Below are positions 25,130 through 33,442 of a DNA stretch of 64,000 bases, piece after piece. The stretch comes from Brevundimonas pishanensis (GTDB lineage Bacteria > Pseudomonadota > Alphaproteobacteria > Caulobacterales > Caulobacteraceae), in the NCBI RefSeq assembly GCF_022750635.1, contig NZ_JAJKBG010000003.1, forward strand, positions 1 to 64,000. The letters run 5' to 3'. Every line of letters starts with the position of its first letter. The first letter of the stretch is position 1. The translations under genes and the position numbers were made by a program. The notes under the pieces were generated by a model. That model saw only the letters and a program-made list of their open reading frames with translations, had not been told where the DNA came from and searched no databases.

Positions 25130-26113
25130 TTGGCACCGCGACTATCCATGGCGACGATCGACGGGGTTCCTGTCACGGATACGGCTGCCCCCGGCACATC
25201 GGGACTGCTCCTGAAACGCAGACTGCGGCGCAAGCCTGCGTTGCTGGCTCCGGGTGCCTTTGACGCGCTTTCGGCATTGATGATCGAGCAGGCCGGTTTC
25301 GAGGCCATGTTCATTTCCGGCAGCGGTATCAGCTATACGCAGCTTGCCCGCCCCGACATCGGCCTGATCTCGCTGGACCAGTTGTGCCAGGTCACGCGCC
25401 GCGTTCGCGACCGACTGGAAACGCCGCTGATCGTGGATGCCGACAACGGTTTCGGCGACGCCATCAATGTCGAACACACCGTGCGCGCCTTGGAAAGGGC
25501 AGGGGCCTCGGCGGTGCTGATCGACGATCAGGCGTTTCCCAAACGCGCAGGGGCGCTGACGGGTAAGACCTTTGTCACGCCAGCCACCATGGCCGAAAAA
25601 GTCCGCGCTGCCGTCAACGCACGACGCGAGGCCAATACTTTGGTGATCGCGCGAACCGACGCCCTTCCGCACGAAGGGATCGAAGCTTCTCTGGCGCGTG
25701 CGCATCTGTATGTCGAGGCCGGTGCCGACGCCCTGTTTATCGACCAGCCGCAATCGCTTGAGGACTATCAACGGATTGCCGCCGAGTTTCCCGACACACC
25801 TCTGGTCGCCAATATGATCGAGGGGGGATCGTCTCCGGCCCTGAGTGCCAGCGAACTGACGGAACTGGGGTTTGGTCTGGTGATCGCCTCGGGATCATTG
25901 GTGCGCGGGTTTGCGGCCATGGCCGAGCGGTTGCTGGCCGTGCTGAAGCGTGATGGCTCGACGGCGGCACTGTCGGACCAGTTGCTGACCTTCGGTGCGC
26001 TGAACGAGCGGCTGGGGCTGTCGCAGATTGCCGATCAGGGGCGACGGTTCGATCCGGCGTTCCGGTTGGAGACGCTGATGAGCACTCACGACGACAAGGA
26101 GGGCGGCCAATGA
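25130..26113 (+). CDS. isocitrate lyase/PEP mutase superfamily protein
   Basis: This 327-residue protein belongs to the superfamily of 2-methylisocitrate lyase, dimethylmalate lyase and oxaloacetate decarboxylase (TIM-barrel, Mg-dependent). The start is set at TTG 25130 because AGGAG at 25117-25121 lies eight bases in front; ATG 25148 is the alternative. The metal-site motif is intact (DADNGFGD, Asp103 and Asp105), but the lyase catalytic loop KKCGH reads KRAGA (residues 138-142), lacking the Cys and His. A decarboxylase- or hydrolase-like activity is therefore as likely as C-C cleavage. It overlaps the next gene by four bases. Confidence 0.85.
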   Translation: MAPRLSMATIDGVPVTDTAAPGTSGLLLKRRLRRKPALLAPGAFDALSALMIEQAGFEAMFISGSGISYTQLARPDIGLISLDQLCQVTRRVRDRLETPLIVDADNGFGDAINVEHTVRALERAGASAVLIDDQAFPKRAGALTGKTFVTPATMAEKVRAAVNARREANTLVIARTDALPHEGIEASLARAHLYVEAGADALFIDQPQSLEDYQRIAAEFPDTPLVANMIEGGSSPALSASELTELGFGLVIASGSLVRGFAAMAERLLAVLKRDGSTAALSDQLLTFGALNERLGLSQIADQGRRFDPAFRLETLMSTHDDKEGGQ

Positions 26114-26883
26114 TCGCGCCCGCCCATATCCAGAGCTTGGAGACTCGGCTCCAGTCCAGAGTGTCCGCGCCTAACACCATGATCTCCGCGGCGGGCGTGT
26201 TCGATCACTTCGGGGCTCGCATGGCTCTTGAGGCGGGATACGACGCGCTGCTGGTTGGCGGCGCGGCTCTGGCGCTGTCGCGCTATGGCCGCCCTGTGGC
26301 GCAGTTGCTGTCGCCCGAGGCGATAACCGAAGCCCTTTATGTGGTGCGCGATGCGGGTGACATGCCACTCATCGCCGATGCTGCGGACGGGTTCGGCAAT
26401 GCCCTGCACGTCGCCGCAACGGTTCGGGCCTTCGAGTTCGCCGGAGCATCGGTGGTGCAGATATCGGACCGGCCGCTGCGCCGCCGCGACCGCTCCGAAG
26501 GTCCGCGTTTTGCGGTGGCCGAAATGATCGGCAAGCTGAAGGCGGCGCTCGATGCGCGCCGTTACTGCCTGATCGCTGCGGTTGTAGAAATCGAGCCGGA
26601 TGACAGCCGCGCATCGGTGGTCGACCGAACGGCTGCCTACATCGAGGCTGGTGCCGATCTGATCATCATGAGGTCCGAGGACAAGCCGTTGAACTTGTCT
26701 GCAATGGGAGACAGCTCGTTTTTGCCGGCCCCTATCGGATTTGAGTGGGGACAAAGGTTGAAGCCGTCGCCAGAGGCCGATCTTCTGGCCAAATGGTACA
26801 ACCTGTCTCTGTATCCCTTCTTATTTCCTCAGCTTTTGCACGGCGCGCGCGATGACCTTCGCGCCTCGCGCACGATGTATTGA
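26110..26883 (+). CDS. degenerate isocitrate lyase/PEP mutase superfamily protein
   Basis: This 257-residue protein is related to the preceding gene product, sharing the N-terminal AGVFDHFGARMALEAGYDAL pattern and the strand-loop order. The metal motif is altered: DADNG reads DAADG, with Ala92 in place of the second Asp. The catalytic loop is replaced by RPLRRRDRSEG, and the C-terminal third is shortened. It is probably not an active lyase by itself. The ATGA overlap suggests equimolar synthesis and perhaps a mixed oligomer with the upstream protein. It could also be a protein with a new activity. Confidence 0.7.
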   Translation: MIAPAHIQSLETRLQSRVSAPNTMISAAGVFDHFGARMALEAGYDALLVGGAALALSRYGRPVAQLLSPEAITEALYVVRDAGDMPLIADAADGFGNALHVAATVRAFEFAGASVVQISDRPLRRRDRSEGPRFAVAEMIGKLKAALDARRYCLIAAVVEIEPDDSRASVVDRTAAYIEAGADLIIMRSEDKPLNLSAMGDSSFLPAPIGFEWGQRLKPSPEADLLAKWYNLSLYPFLFPQLLHGARDDLRASRTMY

Positions 26884-26914
26884 TCGCAAAACAACCTCTG
26901 TCCGCTGAACTACA

Positions 26915-26933
26915 CTATCCATCTGTCGGATAG
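26915..26933. promoter_or_regulatory. candidate IclR operator, copy A
   Basis: CTATCC at 26915-26920 and its exact inverse GGATAG at 26928-26933 flank ATCTGTC. The element sits about 90 bases upstream of the iclR-type gene, the usual place for autoregulation in this family. Related elements occur at 24969-24986, 30424-30442 and more weakly at 37154-37173. Confidence 0.5.
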
Positions 26934-27024
26934 GTGTCATATTTGCGCCTTGGTTGATCGAACAAAGACCGGTCAACCTCGTTCTGCGAAGTTTTGTTCG
27001 TGTAGTTTTGTCGGAGGTAGTGTG

Positions 27025-27849
27025 ATGGAAAAGGGCGTTCCGATCCGCTCGGTAAGCCGCAGTCTGGCTGTGCTGCGAGCCATCAACCGTCAGGGTTCGA
27101 TGTCTATGGCCGAGATCGCGCGTATCGCGGCGGTTCCCTATCCGACAGCCTGCCGACTTGTTCAGACCTTGATGCACGAGGAACTGATCGAGCGCGAACC
27201 GGCCCGTAAACGCTACCGCCCGACCGCCTTCGTTCGCGCCCTCTCGGCTGGCTTCCAGGAGCACAGCGAACTGGTGGCTCTGGCGCGGCCGCAGCTGGAA
27301 CAGCTGACGGCTGTCACGCGCTGGCCTGTACTGTTGTCCACCCGTTTCGGCGCAGAGATGATGGTGCGCGACTGCACCGATGCCATGACCTCGCAGGTTC
27401 TGGATCGCCATTACCCCGGCCATACCTTCTCCTTGCTGGAGACCGCCGGTGGCCGCGCCTATCTGGCCTTCGCCGAAGAGCGCGAACGGGCCGAGATCTT
27501 CGAAGCCATCGAAATGGCGGGCGAGGCACCGATCGACCCGCACACCTACCTGCTGATCCAATCGGACGTGATGCTGGAGGAAATCCGCGAACAGGGCGTG
27601 GCCCAGCGCGGACGCAACCGCTTCAGCCTGACGCCCGGCAAGACCTCATCCATCGGCGCACCGGTCTTTGCCAACGGTCGCGTGGTGGGGGCTATCGACC
27701 TCGTCTACTTCTCGGTCGCCTATAAGTCCGAAGACGCCCTGCGCCGTTATGGCGATGAGGTGAAACGCTGCGCTGCCGAGATTAGCCGCAGCCTGTCGAT
27801 CACCGCAGCAGGCGACTTCACGCCGGCCCGTCTTTCCAGCGTCGGCTGA
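27025..27849 (+). CDS. IclR family transcriptional regulator
   Basis: This 274-residue regulator has an N-terminal winged helix (about residues 8-65: VSRSLAVLRAIN and AEIARIAAVPYPTACRLVQTL) and a C-terminal GAF-like effector domain (about 80-260) with TPGKTSSIGAPVF-type sequence. The pattern is closest to MhpR-type activators of aromatic catabolism. The ATG at 27025 is used because GGAGG at 27013-27017 precedes it. It probably senses a pathway metabolite and controls the neighbouring isocitrate-lyase-like, transporter and receptor genes. A bidirectional terminator follows. Confidence 0.9.
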   Translation: MEKGVPIRSVSRSLAVLRAINRQGSMSMAEIARIAAVPYPTACRLVQTLMHEELIEREPARKRYRPTAFVRALSAGFQEHSELVALARPQLEQLTAVTRWPVLLSTRFGAEMMVRDCTDAMTSQVLDRHYPGHTFSLLETAGGRAYLAFAEERERAEIFEAIEMAGEAPIDPHTYLLIQSDVMLEEIREQGVAQRGRNRFSLTPGKTSSIGAPVFANGRVVGAIDLVYFSVAYKSEDALRRYGDEVKRCAAEISRSLSITAAGDFTPARLSSVG

Positions 27850-27873
27850 GTTCCCTCCAAGTCCCAGCCACCA

Positions 27874-27907
27874 AAAACCCCGCATCGCTTCGGCGATGCG
27901 GGGTTTT
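27874..27907. terminator. bidirectional terminator with TTCG tetraloop
   Basis: A perfect 15-bp stem (AAAACCCCGCATCGC at 27874-27888 with 27893-27907) is closed by TTCG. A and T runs on either side let it serve both the iclR-type gene and the convergent methyltransferase gene. Confidence 0.92.
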
Positions 27908-27936
27908 CTATGCTCAAGGAGCGGTAGCGGTGGCCG

Positions 27937-29058
27937 TTAGGCCACCTTCACCGCGCGGGTCACCCACGGATAGCCGTTCGGGCCCAGCGCATAGGCTTCG
28001 GCTTCGAAGCCCAGCTTGTTCAGTTCGCCTTCCCACGAGGCGAGGCAGGTTTCGCGGAAGTAGGGCTCTTCGCGGTGGTCGTTGTCCCATTCCAGCAGGA
28101 CAGCGGTAAAGATATCTACGCCGCGGAAGGGTGCCGGATCGGAGATAACGAACTCGCCGCCCATCTTCAGCACGCGATGCACTTCCTTGAACATCTCGAT
28201 GTTCACCGGCACCGGTGCCTCGTGGTGAACCGCATAGCTGAACACAGCATCGACGCTCTCGTCTTCCAGACCCGTGGCGCGGGCGTCTGCCTGCTTCAGG
28301 TGGAACTGCATGCCGATGCGCTCGGCCATGCGGTGGGCTTCCTTCAGGCCGCGACCATTCAGATCGCAACCGATCAGTTCGGCTTCGGGGAAGACCTTGC
28401 GGAGCGCCATCAGGGTGCCAATACCACCGCAGCCGATCTCGAGGATGCGCTTGTGGTCGCGACGACGGAACTGCTCGACCACGTCGATGCGCTGGCGGGC
28501 GATGTTCGAGCCGGGAGGTACGGCGGCGAAACCGCCGTATTTGAACACGCGGCCGATGCCGGCACCCTTGCCGCCCAGATCGAAGTCGTCGATGCCGTGC
28601 GGAGCAAGGTGGTAGTGGACGCCGTCGTAATAGTCCGGAATCTCGATGTCCGGGTTCAGCTCCAGCGTACCGCCAGCGCCATTCACCGGCAGGGCCGCGT
28701 CACGCAGGTAATCCTCGCGCTTCTCTTCGACCGAGATGAGGTTACGGGCCATCATTTCTTCGGCCACATAGCGCTGAACAAAGCGCTCCATGCGGTAGAT
28801 ATTGCTGCTGAAGGCCAGTTCCTTGGCCTCGTCCACGCGGGCGGCGATTTCCTCGGGCGTGCCCGGGGTCTCGTGGGCGGCCTTCAGGGCCTGGCCCTTG
28901 GGCGAGGCTTCAAACTCTTCGCGGGCTGTGTCGCGCAGGTCGACAGCGGCGTATTTCAGCATGGCGCCCAGAATGTCCAGGCTGGCGCGGCTGCGCTGGG
29001 TCATACCCACGGCGGTCTGGAACATGGCGGCGGGTTTTACGGTATCGGCTTCAGGCAT
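27937..29058 (-). CDS. class I SAM-dependent methyltransferase
   Basis: The 373-residue protein has an N-terminal helical domain (about residues 1-165) and a Rossmann methyltransferase domain (about 170-330). Motif I is ILEIGCGGIGTLMAL, the acidic loop is LIGCDLNG, the VDAVFSYAVHHE block matches motif II and RVLKMGGEFVISDP is motif III/post-III, as in UbiE/Methyltransf_11 enzymes. The N-terminal extension is not one I can name. It is divergent from the MFS gene at 29224. The methyl acceptor is unknown; with the island's transporters it may act on the imported substrate or a precursor. Confidence 0.85.
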   Translation of the reverse strand: MPEADTVKPAAMFQTAVGMTQRSRASLDILGAMLKYAAVDLRDTAREEFEASPKGQALKAAHETPGTPEEIAARVDEAKELAFSSNIYRMERFVQRYVAEEMMARNLISVEEKREDYLRDAALPVNGAGGTLELNPDIEIPDYYDGVHYHLAPHGIDDFDLGGKGAGIGRVFKYGGFAAVPPGSNIARQRIDVVEQFRRRDHKRILEIGCGGIGTLMALRKVFPEAELIGCDLNGRGLKEAHRMAERIGMQFHLKQADARATGLEDESVDAVFSYAVHHEAPVPVNIEMFKEVHRVLKMGGEFVISDPAPFRGVDIFTAVLLEWDNDHREEPYFRETCLASWEGELNKLGFEAEAYALGPNGYPWVTRAVKVA

Positions 29059-29223
29059 AGTCGCGCTCCATCGATGCTAGCTCGACGGTACTATGAAATC
29101 GCGTAAGGGCGAATGTCCGGAACGCCGTTCTCGATAGTCGCCATGCGGATAAAGGACCGATGCGCCTTTTCCCGCTGCGAAGGAGTGGTGACTTGTGCAG
29201 GTCCAACGGAAAGACCTGTCCCA

Positions 29224-30423
29224 ATGTCGAATGACACCACGCGCCAGCCGCTGACGCTGCTGGCACTTTTTATGACCGTCGCTATCGGGGCCATTGGCTT
29301 CGGCATGGCGATCCCTCTGCTGCCGTCCTATGCGCGCGCGTTCCAGATCGATGCATGGCAGGTCGGGCTGATCTTCGCCGTGTTTTCGATTGGTCAGGCA
29401 ATTGGCGAGGCTGTCTGGGGGCGTCTTTCCGACAAGCTGGGGCGTAAGCCCGTTCTGTTGATGACGCTGGGTCTGGGCGTGGTCGGCTATATCGGCATGG
29501 CCTATGCCCCCACCTATGAGCTTTGCCTGATTGCGCGCCTGATGTGCGGCGTGGCGGCGGGCAGCACCGGTGTCGTGCAGGCCCTGATCATCGACATGAC
29601 ACCGCGCGAAAAGCTGACGGGTCGTCTGGCCATCATTAGCGCCTGCGCCAGCATTGGCTTCGTTGTGGGGCCAGCCGTGGGCGGTCTTCTGGCCTCGCCA
29701 GAGGACGGTCTGGCAGGCTTCCGTCTGTGCTTCCTGCTGTCGGCGGCCTTCAGCCTCGCCAGCTTCCTTATCATCGCAATGGCTGTGCCGTTTGTACGCA
29801 AGGCCGTGGCCGACAAGCAGTCGGCGGTGGACGCGCCCTTCCGTCTTAGCCGCGCGGCGCTGTGCCTGATCCTGGTGGGCGTGGGCGTCATGGCAGCCTT
29901 CGCGGGTGTAGAGTCCGTGTTTGGTTTATGGACCGAGCGCCTGTTTGCATGGTCGCCGCGTGAACTGGGTCTGGCCTTCGCTCTGGCCGGTTGCGCAGGT
30001 GCAGGGGTGCAGATGCTGGTCACCGCCCGCGCAGTGCGCCGGTTTGGGGACCGCAAGGTTCTGGTCTTTGGCCTGTCGATGACGGCACTGGCCCTTTTGG
30101 GTCAGGCGGCTCCGCTTAGCGGTGGCATGATGACGGGGCTGATCGCGCTGGCTTCGCTGGGCTTGGCCCTGTCCATGCCCACGGCAGCGTCCCTGCTTTC
30201 CAAGGAGGCGGCCCCCGGTCAAGCGGGCCGTCTGATGGGAGCCAATATGGCCGCTGCCGCCGCCTCGCGCATCCTTGGTCCGATCATTGCCGGTGCGATG
30301 TATGCGTTCGTCGCGCCGCAGGTTCCGTTCCTGATGGGCGCGGCCATGGTGGGCATTTCGGTCTTCCTTGCGCTCGGCATCGACCGCATCCGCACCGCGG
30401 ACGAGGCTCCTGCACAAACCTGA
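29224..30423 (+). CDS. MFS transporter (12 TM)
   Basis: The 399-residue protein has 12 predicted TM helices. The MFS signature GRLSDKLGRKPVLL lies between helices 2 and 3 and a drug-antiporter-like motif C, GPAVGGLL, in helix 5. The ATG at 29224 is chosen since the upstream in-frame stretch is polar and lacks a ribosome-binding site; GGAAAG precedes this start. It could import the island's substrate or export an intermediate. A candidate IclR element follows its stop codon, in front of the TonB receptor gene. Confidence 0.88.
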   Translation: MSNDTTRQPLTLLALFMTVAIGAIGFGMAIPLLPSYARAFQIDAWQVGLIFAVFSIGQAIGEAVWGRLSDKLGRKPVLLMTLGLGVVGYIGMAYAPTYELCLIARLMCGVAAGSTGVVQALIIDMTPREKLTGRLAIISACASIGFVVGPAVGGLLASPEDGLAGFRLCFLLSAAFSLASFLIIAMAVPFVRKAVADKQSAVDAPFRLSRAALCLILVGVGVMAAFAGVESVFGLWTERLFAWSPRELGLAFALAGCAGAGVQMLVTARAVRRFGDRKVLVFGLSMTALALLGQAAPLSGGMMTGLIALASLGLALSMPTAASLLSKEAAPGQAGRLMGANMAAAAASRILGPIIAGAMYAFVAPQVPFLMGAAMVGISVFLALGIDRIRTADEAPAQT

Positions 30424-30442
30424 CTATCCGCCTGTCGGAAAG
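30424..30442. promoter_or_regulatory. candidate IclR operator, copy B
   Basis: CTATCCGCCTGTCGGAAAG begins directly after the MFS stop codon, about 150 bases upstream of the TonB receptor start. It differs from copy A at three of 19 positions. Confidence 0.45.
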
Positions 30443-30561
30443 ACCAATTGGCCGCGTCCAATAGGGCGCGGCCATTTCTGTTCGTGCACCCCGCAAATCT
30501 ATCCATCACGCGAGAAATGCCGATTGAACGGATGCGGACAGCCTGACGCGGCCCCCCAATG

Positions 30562-30585
30562 CCCCTCGCAAGGAAGAGGGGTTTT
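30562..30585 (+). promoter_or_regulatory. leader hairpin overlapping the ribosome-binding site of the TonB receptor gene
   Basis: CCCCTC at 30562-30567 pairs with GAGGGG at 30576-30581, followed by TTTT, and the ATG is at 30591. The loop and right arm contain AAGGAAGAGGGG, the only purine-rich Shine-Dalgarno-like stretch, so the hairpin may block translation or act as a weak terminator. Confidence 0.35.
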
Positions 30586-30590
30586 CCATC

Positions 30591-32885
30591 ATGTCTAACA
30601 AGACTACGCGTTCGAAATTCTTATTGGCGGCCACAGCGCTCGGCACGGTCATGCTGTCCAGCGGACAGGTTCACGCCCAGTCCGCCGAGGGCCAATCCGT
30701 CACTTCGGTTGACGACATCGTGGTTACGGCACGTCTGCGCAAGGAAACCCTTCAAGAAGTTCCCGCAGCCATCAGTGCCTTCAGCGCCGAGAACATGGCC
30801 AAGGCCGGTATCCAAAATCTGGAAACTCTGGCTGCCGCGACGCCGGGTCTGTCGTTCCAGTCCATCGGCGGCACCTATCAGGCACCGGTCATCCGTGGTC
30901 TGGCCCAGATCGACCAGACCGCACCGATCGGCAACGTCGGCGTGTTCGTGGACGGCATCTACCTGAACAACCGTTCGGGGATGGAGTTCGGCTATCTGGA
31001 TCTGGCCCGCGTCGAAGTCGTCAAGGGCCCGCAGAGCGCCCTTTATGGCCGTAACACCTTCTCGGGTGCCATCAACTACGTCTCCAAGGAGCCGACCCTC
31101 GGCTACTACTCCGGCTCGGCACAGGCCGAGATCGGCGACTATGGCCGCAAATCGCTGCAAGGCAGCCTGTCGATCCCGATCGGCGAAGTCGCAGCCCTGC
31201 GCGTTTGGGGTGGTGAAGGCGAGTTCGACGGCACCATCGACAACCGCCGCGACGGTGGTCACCTCGGCGGCTACGACCTGCGCCGTAACCTCGGTGCCTC
31301 GCTGCTGTTCCAGCCGAACGACCGATTCTCGGCGCGCTTCTTCCACATGCGCACCGACACCTTTGAGGATCAGGCGCCGTACGCCTTCGTCGAGACGACC
31401 GAGAACAACTGCGGCTCGCAGACCACCGGCCCTCGCGGTGACCGCATGACGCTTTATTGCGGCGCATTGCCTTATCCGACCAGCGTGGACCTCGACACCG
31501 AGGCGGCGACTGGCCTCACCGGCTACAGCACCCTGAGCTATGCGACCGCCAGCTATGACATGGATTTCGCGACGGTCACCGCCACCCTTGGCCACACCTA
31601 TGCGAAGTTCGGCCAGAACAACGACGGCACCGGCAAGGCCGACGCCATCTCGACCCCGCTTGCTCCGGGCAGCCACCTGTCACAACAGAGCTATGCCCAG
31701 ACCGTGGGCGATGCCTCGGATGAACTGTCGTTCGACCTGAAGCTGACCTCGTCCGCCGACCAGCGCCTGCGCTGGATCGTGGGCTTGTATGCCTTCGATG
31801 GTAGCATCAGCGACGGCCTGTACAGCTACTATGCACACCTCAATGACCCGTCGCAGCTGACGCTCAACTTCGCCCGGGGCGGCAAGATGGATCTGAGCGG
31901 CAAGGCGATCTACGCTTCGGTCGATTACGATTTCAGCGACCGTCTGACCCTGTCGGTCGAGGGTCGCTACAGCAGCGACACGCAAACCTATGAAGGCGCG
32001 GCAGCAACCGGCGGTGCCAAGGGCGAGCAAGACTACAACTACTTCACGCCTAAGGCCTCGCTGAAGTTCCAGTACTCGCCTTCGACCATGTTCTATGCCT
32101 CGGCGGCGCACGGCTACAAGATCGGTGGCTTCAACTCGCAGGCCGGTGGCAAGCCGGAGTTCACCTTCGATCCGGAAACCAACTGGTCGTACGAAGCGGG
32201 CATGAAGAGCACCATGTTCGACCGCAAGCTGCAGTTTGCGACCTCGGTCTTCTACATCGACTGGTCGGACATTCAGGTGCAGGGCGCAATCCCGGGCGCA
32301 TCGCTGGCGGTGACCCAGAACAACGAGGGCGCGACCTCCTACGGTATCGAGTGGGATTCGACCTACTACTTCACCCCGAACCTGTCGCTGCGCACCAGCT
32401 TCGCCCTGATGGACCCGACCTATAAGGACGGTACCGAGGACGCCGAAGTCGCTGCACCGTGCGGTCGCATGATCGGCACCGCGATCACTGTACCGGGTTG
32501 CTCCATCGACGTTGGCGGCAAGCAACTGTCGCGTACCACCAAGGCGCAATACTCCATCGGTGGCGAGTGGACCCTCCCGCAACTGATCGGCGACTTCGAC
32601 GGCTACGTCCGCGCCGACTACTCGTGGCAGGAGGCCAAGCCTTCGACCAGCCTGAACTGGGACACGCAGGGTGATCTGGCCCTGACCAACCTGCAGATCG
32701 GTCTGCAGAGCAGCAACATCACCATCGCGGCATGGGTGCGTAACCTGTTCGACGAGGAATACCTCGCACGCGCCACCTTCACGCCTTCGACGCTCGACGG
32801 AGCACCGGTCACCGGTGTCGTTCAAACCCGCGTCTATCCGGGCGAAAAGCGGACCATGGGTCTGCGCGTCAGCTACGCCTTCTGA
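30591..32885 (+). CDS. TonB-dependent outer-membrane receptor
   Basis: This 764-residue receptor has a signal peptide (cleavage near QVHAQ) and a TonB box region (DDIVVTARLRKE). The plug domain (about residues 50-165) carries PVIRGL, VFVDGIYL and VEVVKGPQSALYGRNTFSGAINYVS-type signatures. The 22-strand barrel ends with an aromatic C-terminal residue (VSYAF). It belongs to the OAR-like group abundant in Caulobacterales and sphingomonads for uptake of complex organic molecules. It probably brings the island's growth substrate into the periplasm. It is followed at 21 bases by the SnoaL-like gene. Confidence 0.95.
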   Translation: MSNKTTRSKFLLAATALGTVMLSSGQVHAQSAEGQSVTSVDDIVVTARLRKETLQEVPAAISAFSAENMAKAGIQNLETLAAATPGLSFQSIGGTYQAPVIRGLAQIDQTAPIGNVGVFVDGIYLNNRSGMEFGYLDLARVEVVKGPQSALYGRNTFSGAINYVSKEPTLGYYSGSAQAEIGDYGRKSLQGSLSIPIGEVAALRVWGGEGEFDGTIDNRRDGGHLGGYDLRRNLGASLLFQPNDRFSARFFHMRTDTFEDQAPYAFVETTENNCGSQTTGPRGDRMTLYCGALPYPTSVDLDTEAATGLTGYSTLSYATASYDMDFATVTATLGHTYAKFGQNNDGTGKADAISTPLAPGSHLSQQSYAQTVGDASDELSFDLKLTSSADQRLRWIVGLYAFDGSISDGLYSYYAHLNDPSQLTLNFARGGKMDLSGKAIYASVDYDFSDRLTLSVEGRYSSDTQTYEGAAATGGAKGEQDYNYFTPKASLKFQYSPSTMFYASAAHGYKIGGFNSQAGGKPEFTFDPETNWSYEAGMKSTMFDRKLQFATSVFYIDWSDIQVQGAIPGASLAVTQNNEGATSYGIEWDSTYYFTPNLSLRTSFALMDPTYKDGTEDAEVAAPCGRMIGTAITVPGCSIDVGGKQLSRTTKAQYSIGGEWTLPQLIGDFDGYVRADYSWQEAKPSTSLNWDTQGDLALTNLQIGLQSSNITIAAWVRNLFDEEYLARATFTPSTLDGAPVTGVVQTRVYPGEKRTMGLRVSYAF

Positions 32886-32906
32886 TCGATAGGGAAATAG
32901 AGAACC

Positions 32907-33374
32907 ATGAACACCATGACCCGTCTGACGATGGCTGCAGTTGCAGCCATCACCCTGACCGCCGGAGCACCCGCTATGGCCCAGACCGCCGAGGAAATCG
33001 AAGCCGCCAAGAACGAGATCTGGGCGATGGAATTGTCCATCTACTCGGGCCGCGAACAAGGCAACATGGACAACTACCGCAACAATGTTGCGGAGGGTTA
33101 CATGGCTTGGCCTCCGGTCACCGCGACCCCGATGCGCTCCAACAATCTGGGCCGTCCGGGTGATCGCACCAACAACCGCGAACTGATTGCCCTGACTTTC
33201 CAGGACTTCTCGATGAACGGTGATGCGGCGGTCATCTATTACAAGTCGCACCGCACGCGCCGCGCTGACGGCACGCCGTCGGACGACCGCTTCGACGTCA
33301 CCCACACGTGGCTGAAGCGCGACGGTCGCTGGGTCGTCTTCGCGGGTATGGCCCGCGCGACTCCGGAAAACTGA
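32907..33374 (+). CDS. exported SnoaL/NTF2-like protein (DUF4440 type)
   Basis: The protein has 155 residues, with a signal peptide (cleavage near APAMAQ). The mature domain of about 130 residues has the NTF2-like helix-then-sheet pattern: AKNEIWAMELSIYSG at the start and FDVTHTWLKRDGRWVVFAGM at the end, as in DUF4440/SnoaL-like proteins. Such domains bind small hydrophobic molecules or catalyse isomerisation or hydrolysis. A periplasmic role next to the TonB receptor fits substrate binding. GAGAA precedes the ATG, and a terminator follows. Confidence 0.82.
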   Translation: MNTMTRLTMAAVAAITLTAGAPAMAQTAEEIEAAKNEIWAMELSIYSGREQGNMDNYRNNVAEGYMAWPPVTATPMRSNNLGRPGDRTNNRELIALTFQDFSMNGDAAVIYYKSHRTRRADGTPSDDRFDVTHTWLKRDGRWVVFAGMARATPEN

Positions 33375-33392
33375 TCGGCTTCGGCCAAAAGG

Positions 33393-33422
33393 GCGGGGCG
33401 CTTCGGCGTCCCGCTTATTTTC
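33393..33422 (+). terminator. Rho-independent terminator with TTCG loop
   Basis: GCGGGGCGC at 33393-33401 pairs, with one wobble, with GCGTCCCGC at 33406-33414, closed by TTCG and followed by TTATTTT. It ends the receptor/SnoaL-like unit. Confidence 0.75.
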
Positions 33423-33442
33423 GATTCTAGCGAGGACAGCGT

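Noticed and set aside
29133..29152. Possible further IclR element in the methyltransferase/MFS intergenic region
   Set aside because: Only the TATCCGC half and scattered bases match, so it is mentioned in the finding but not listed as a site.
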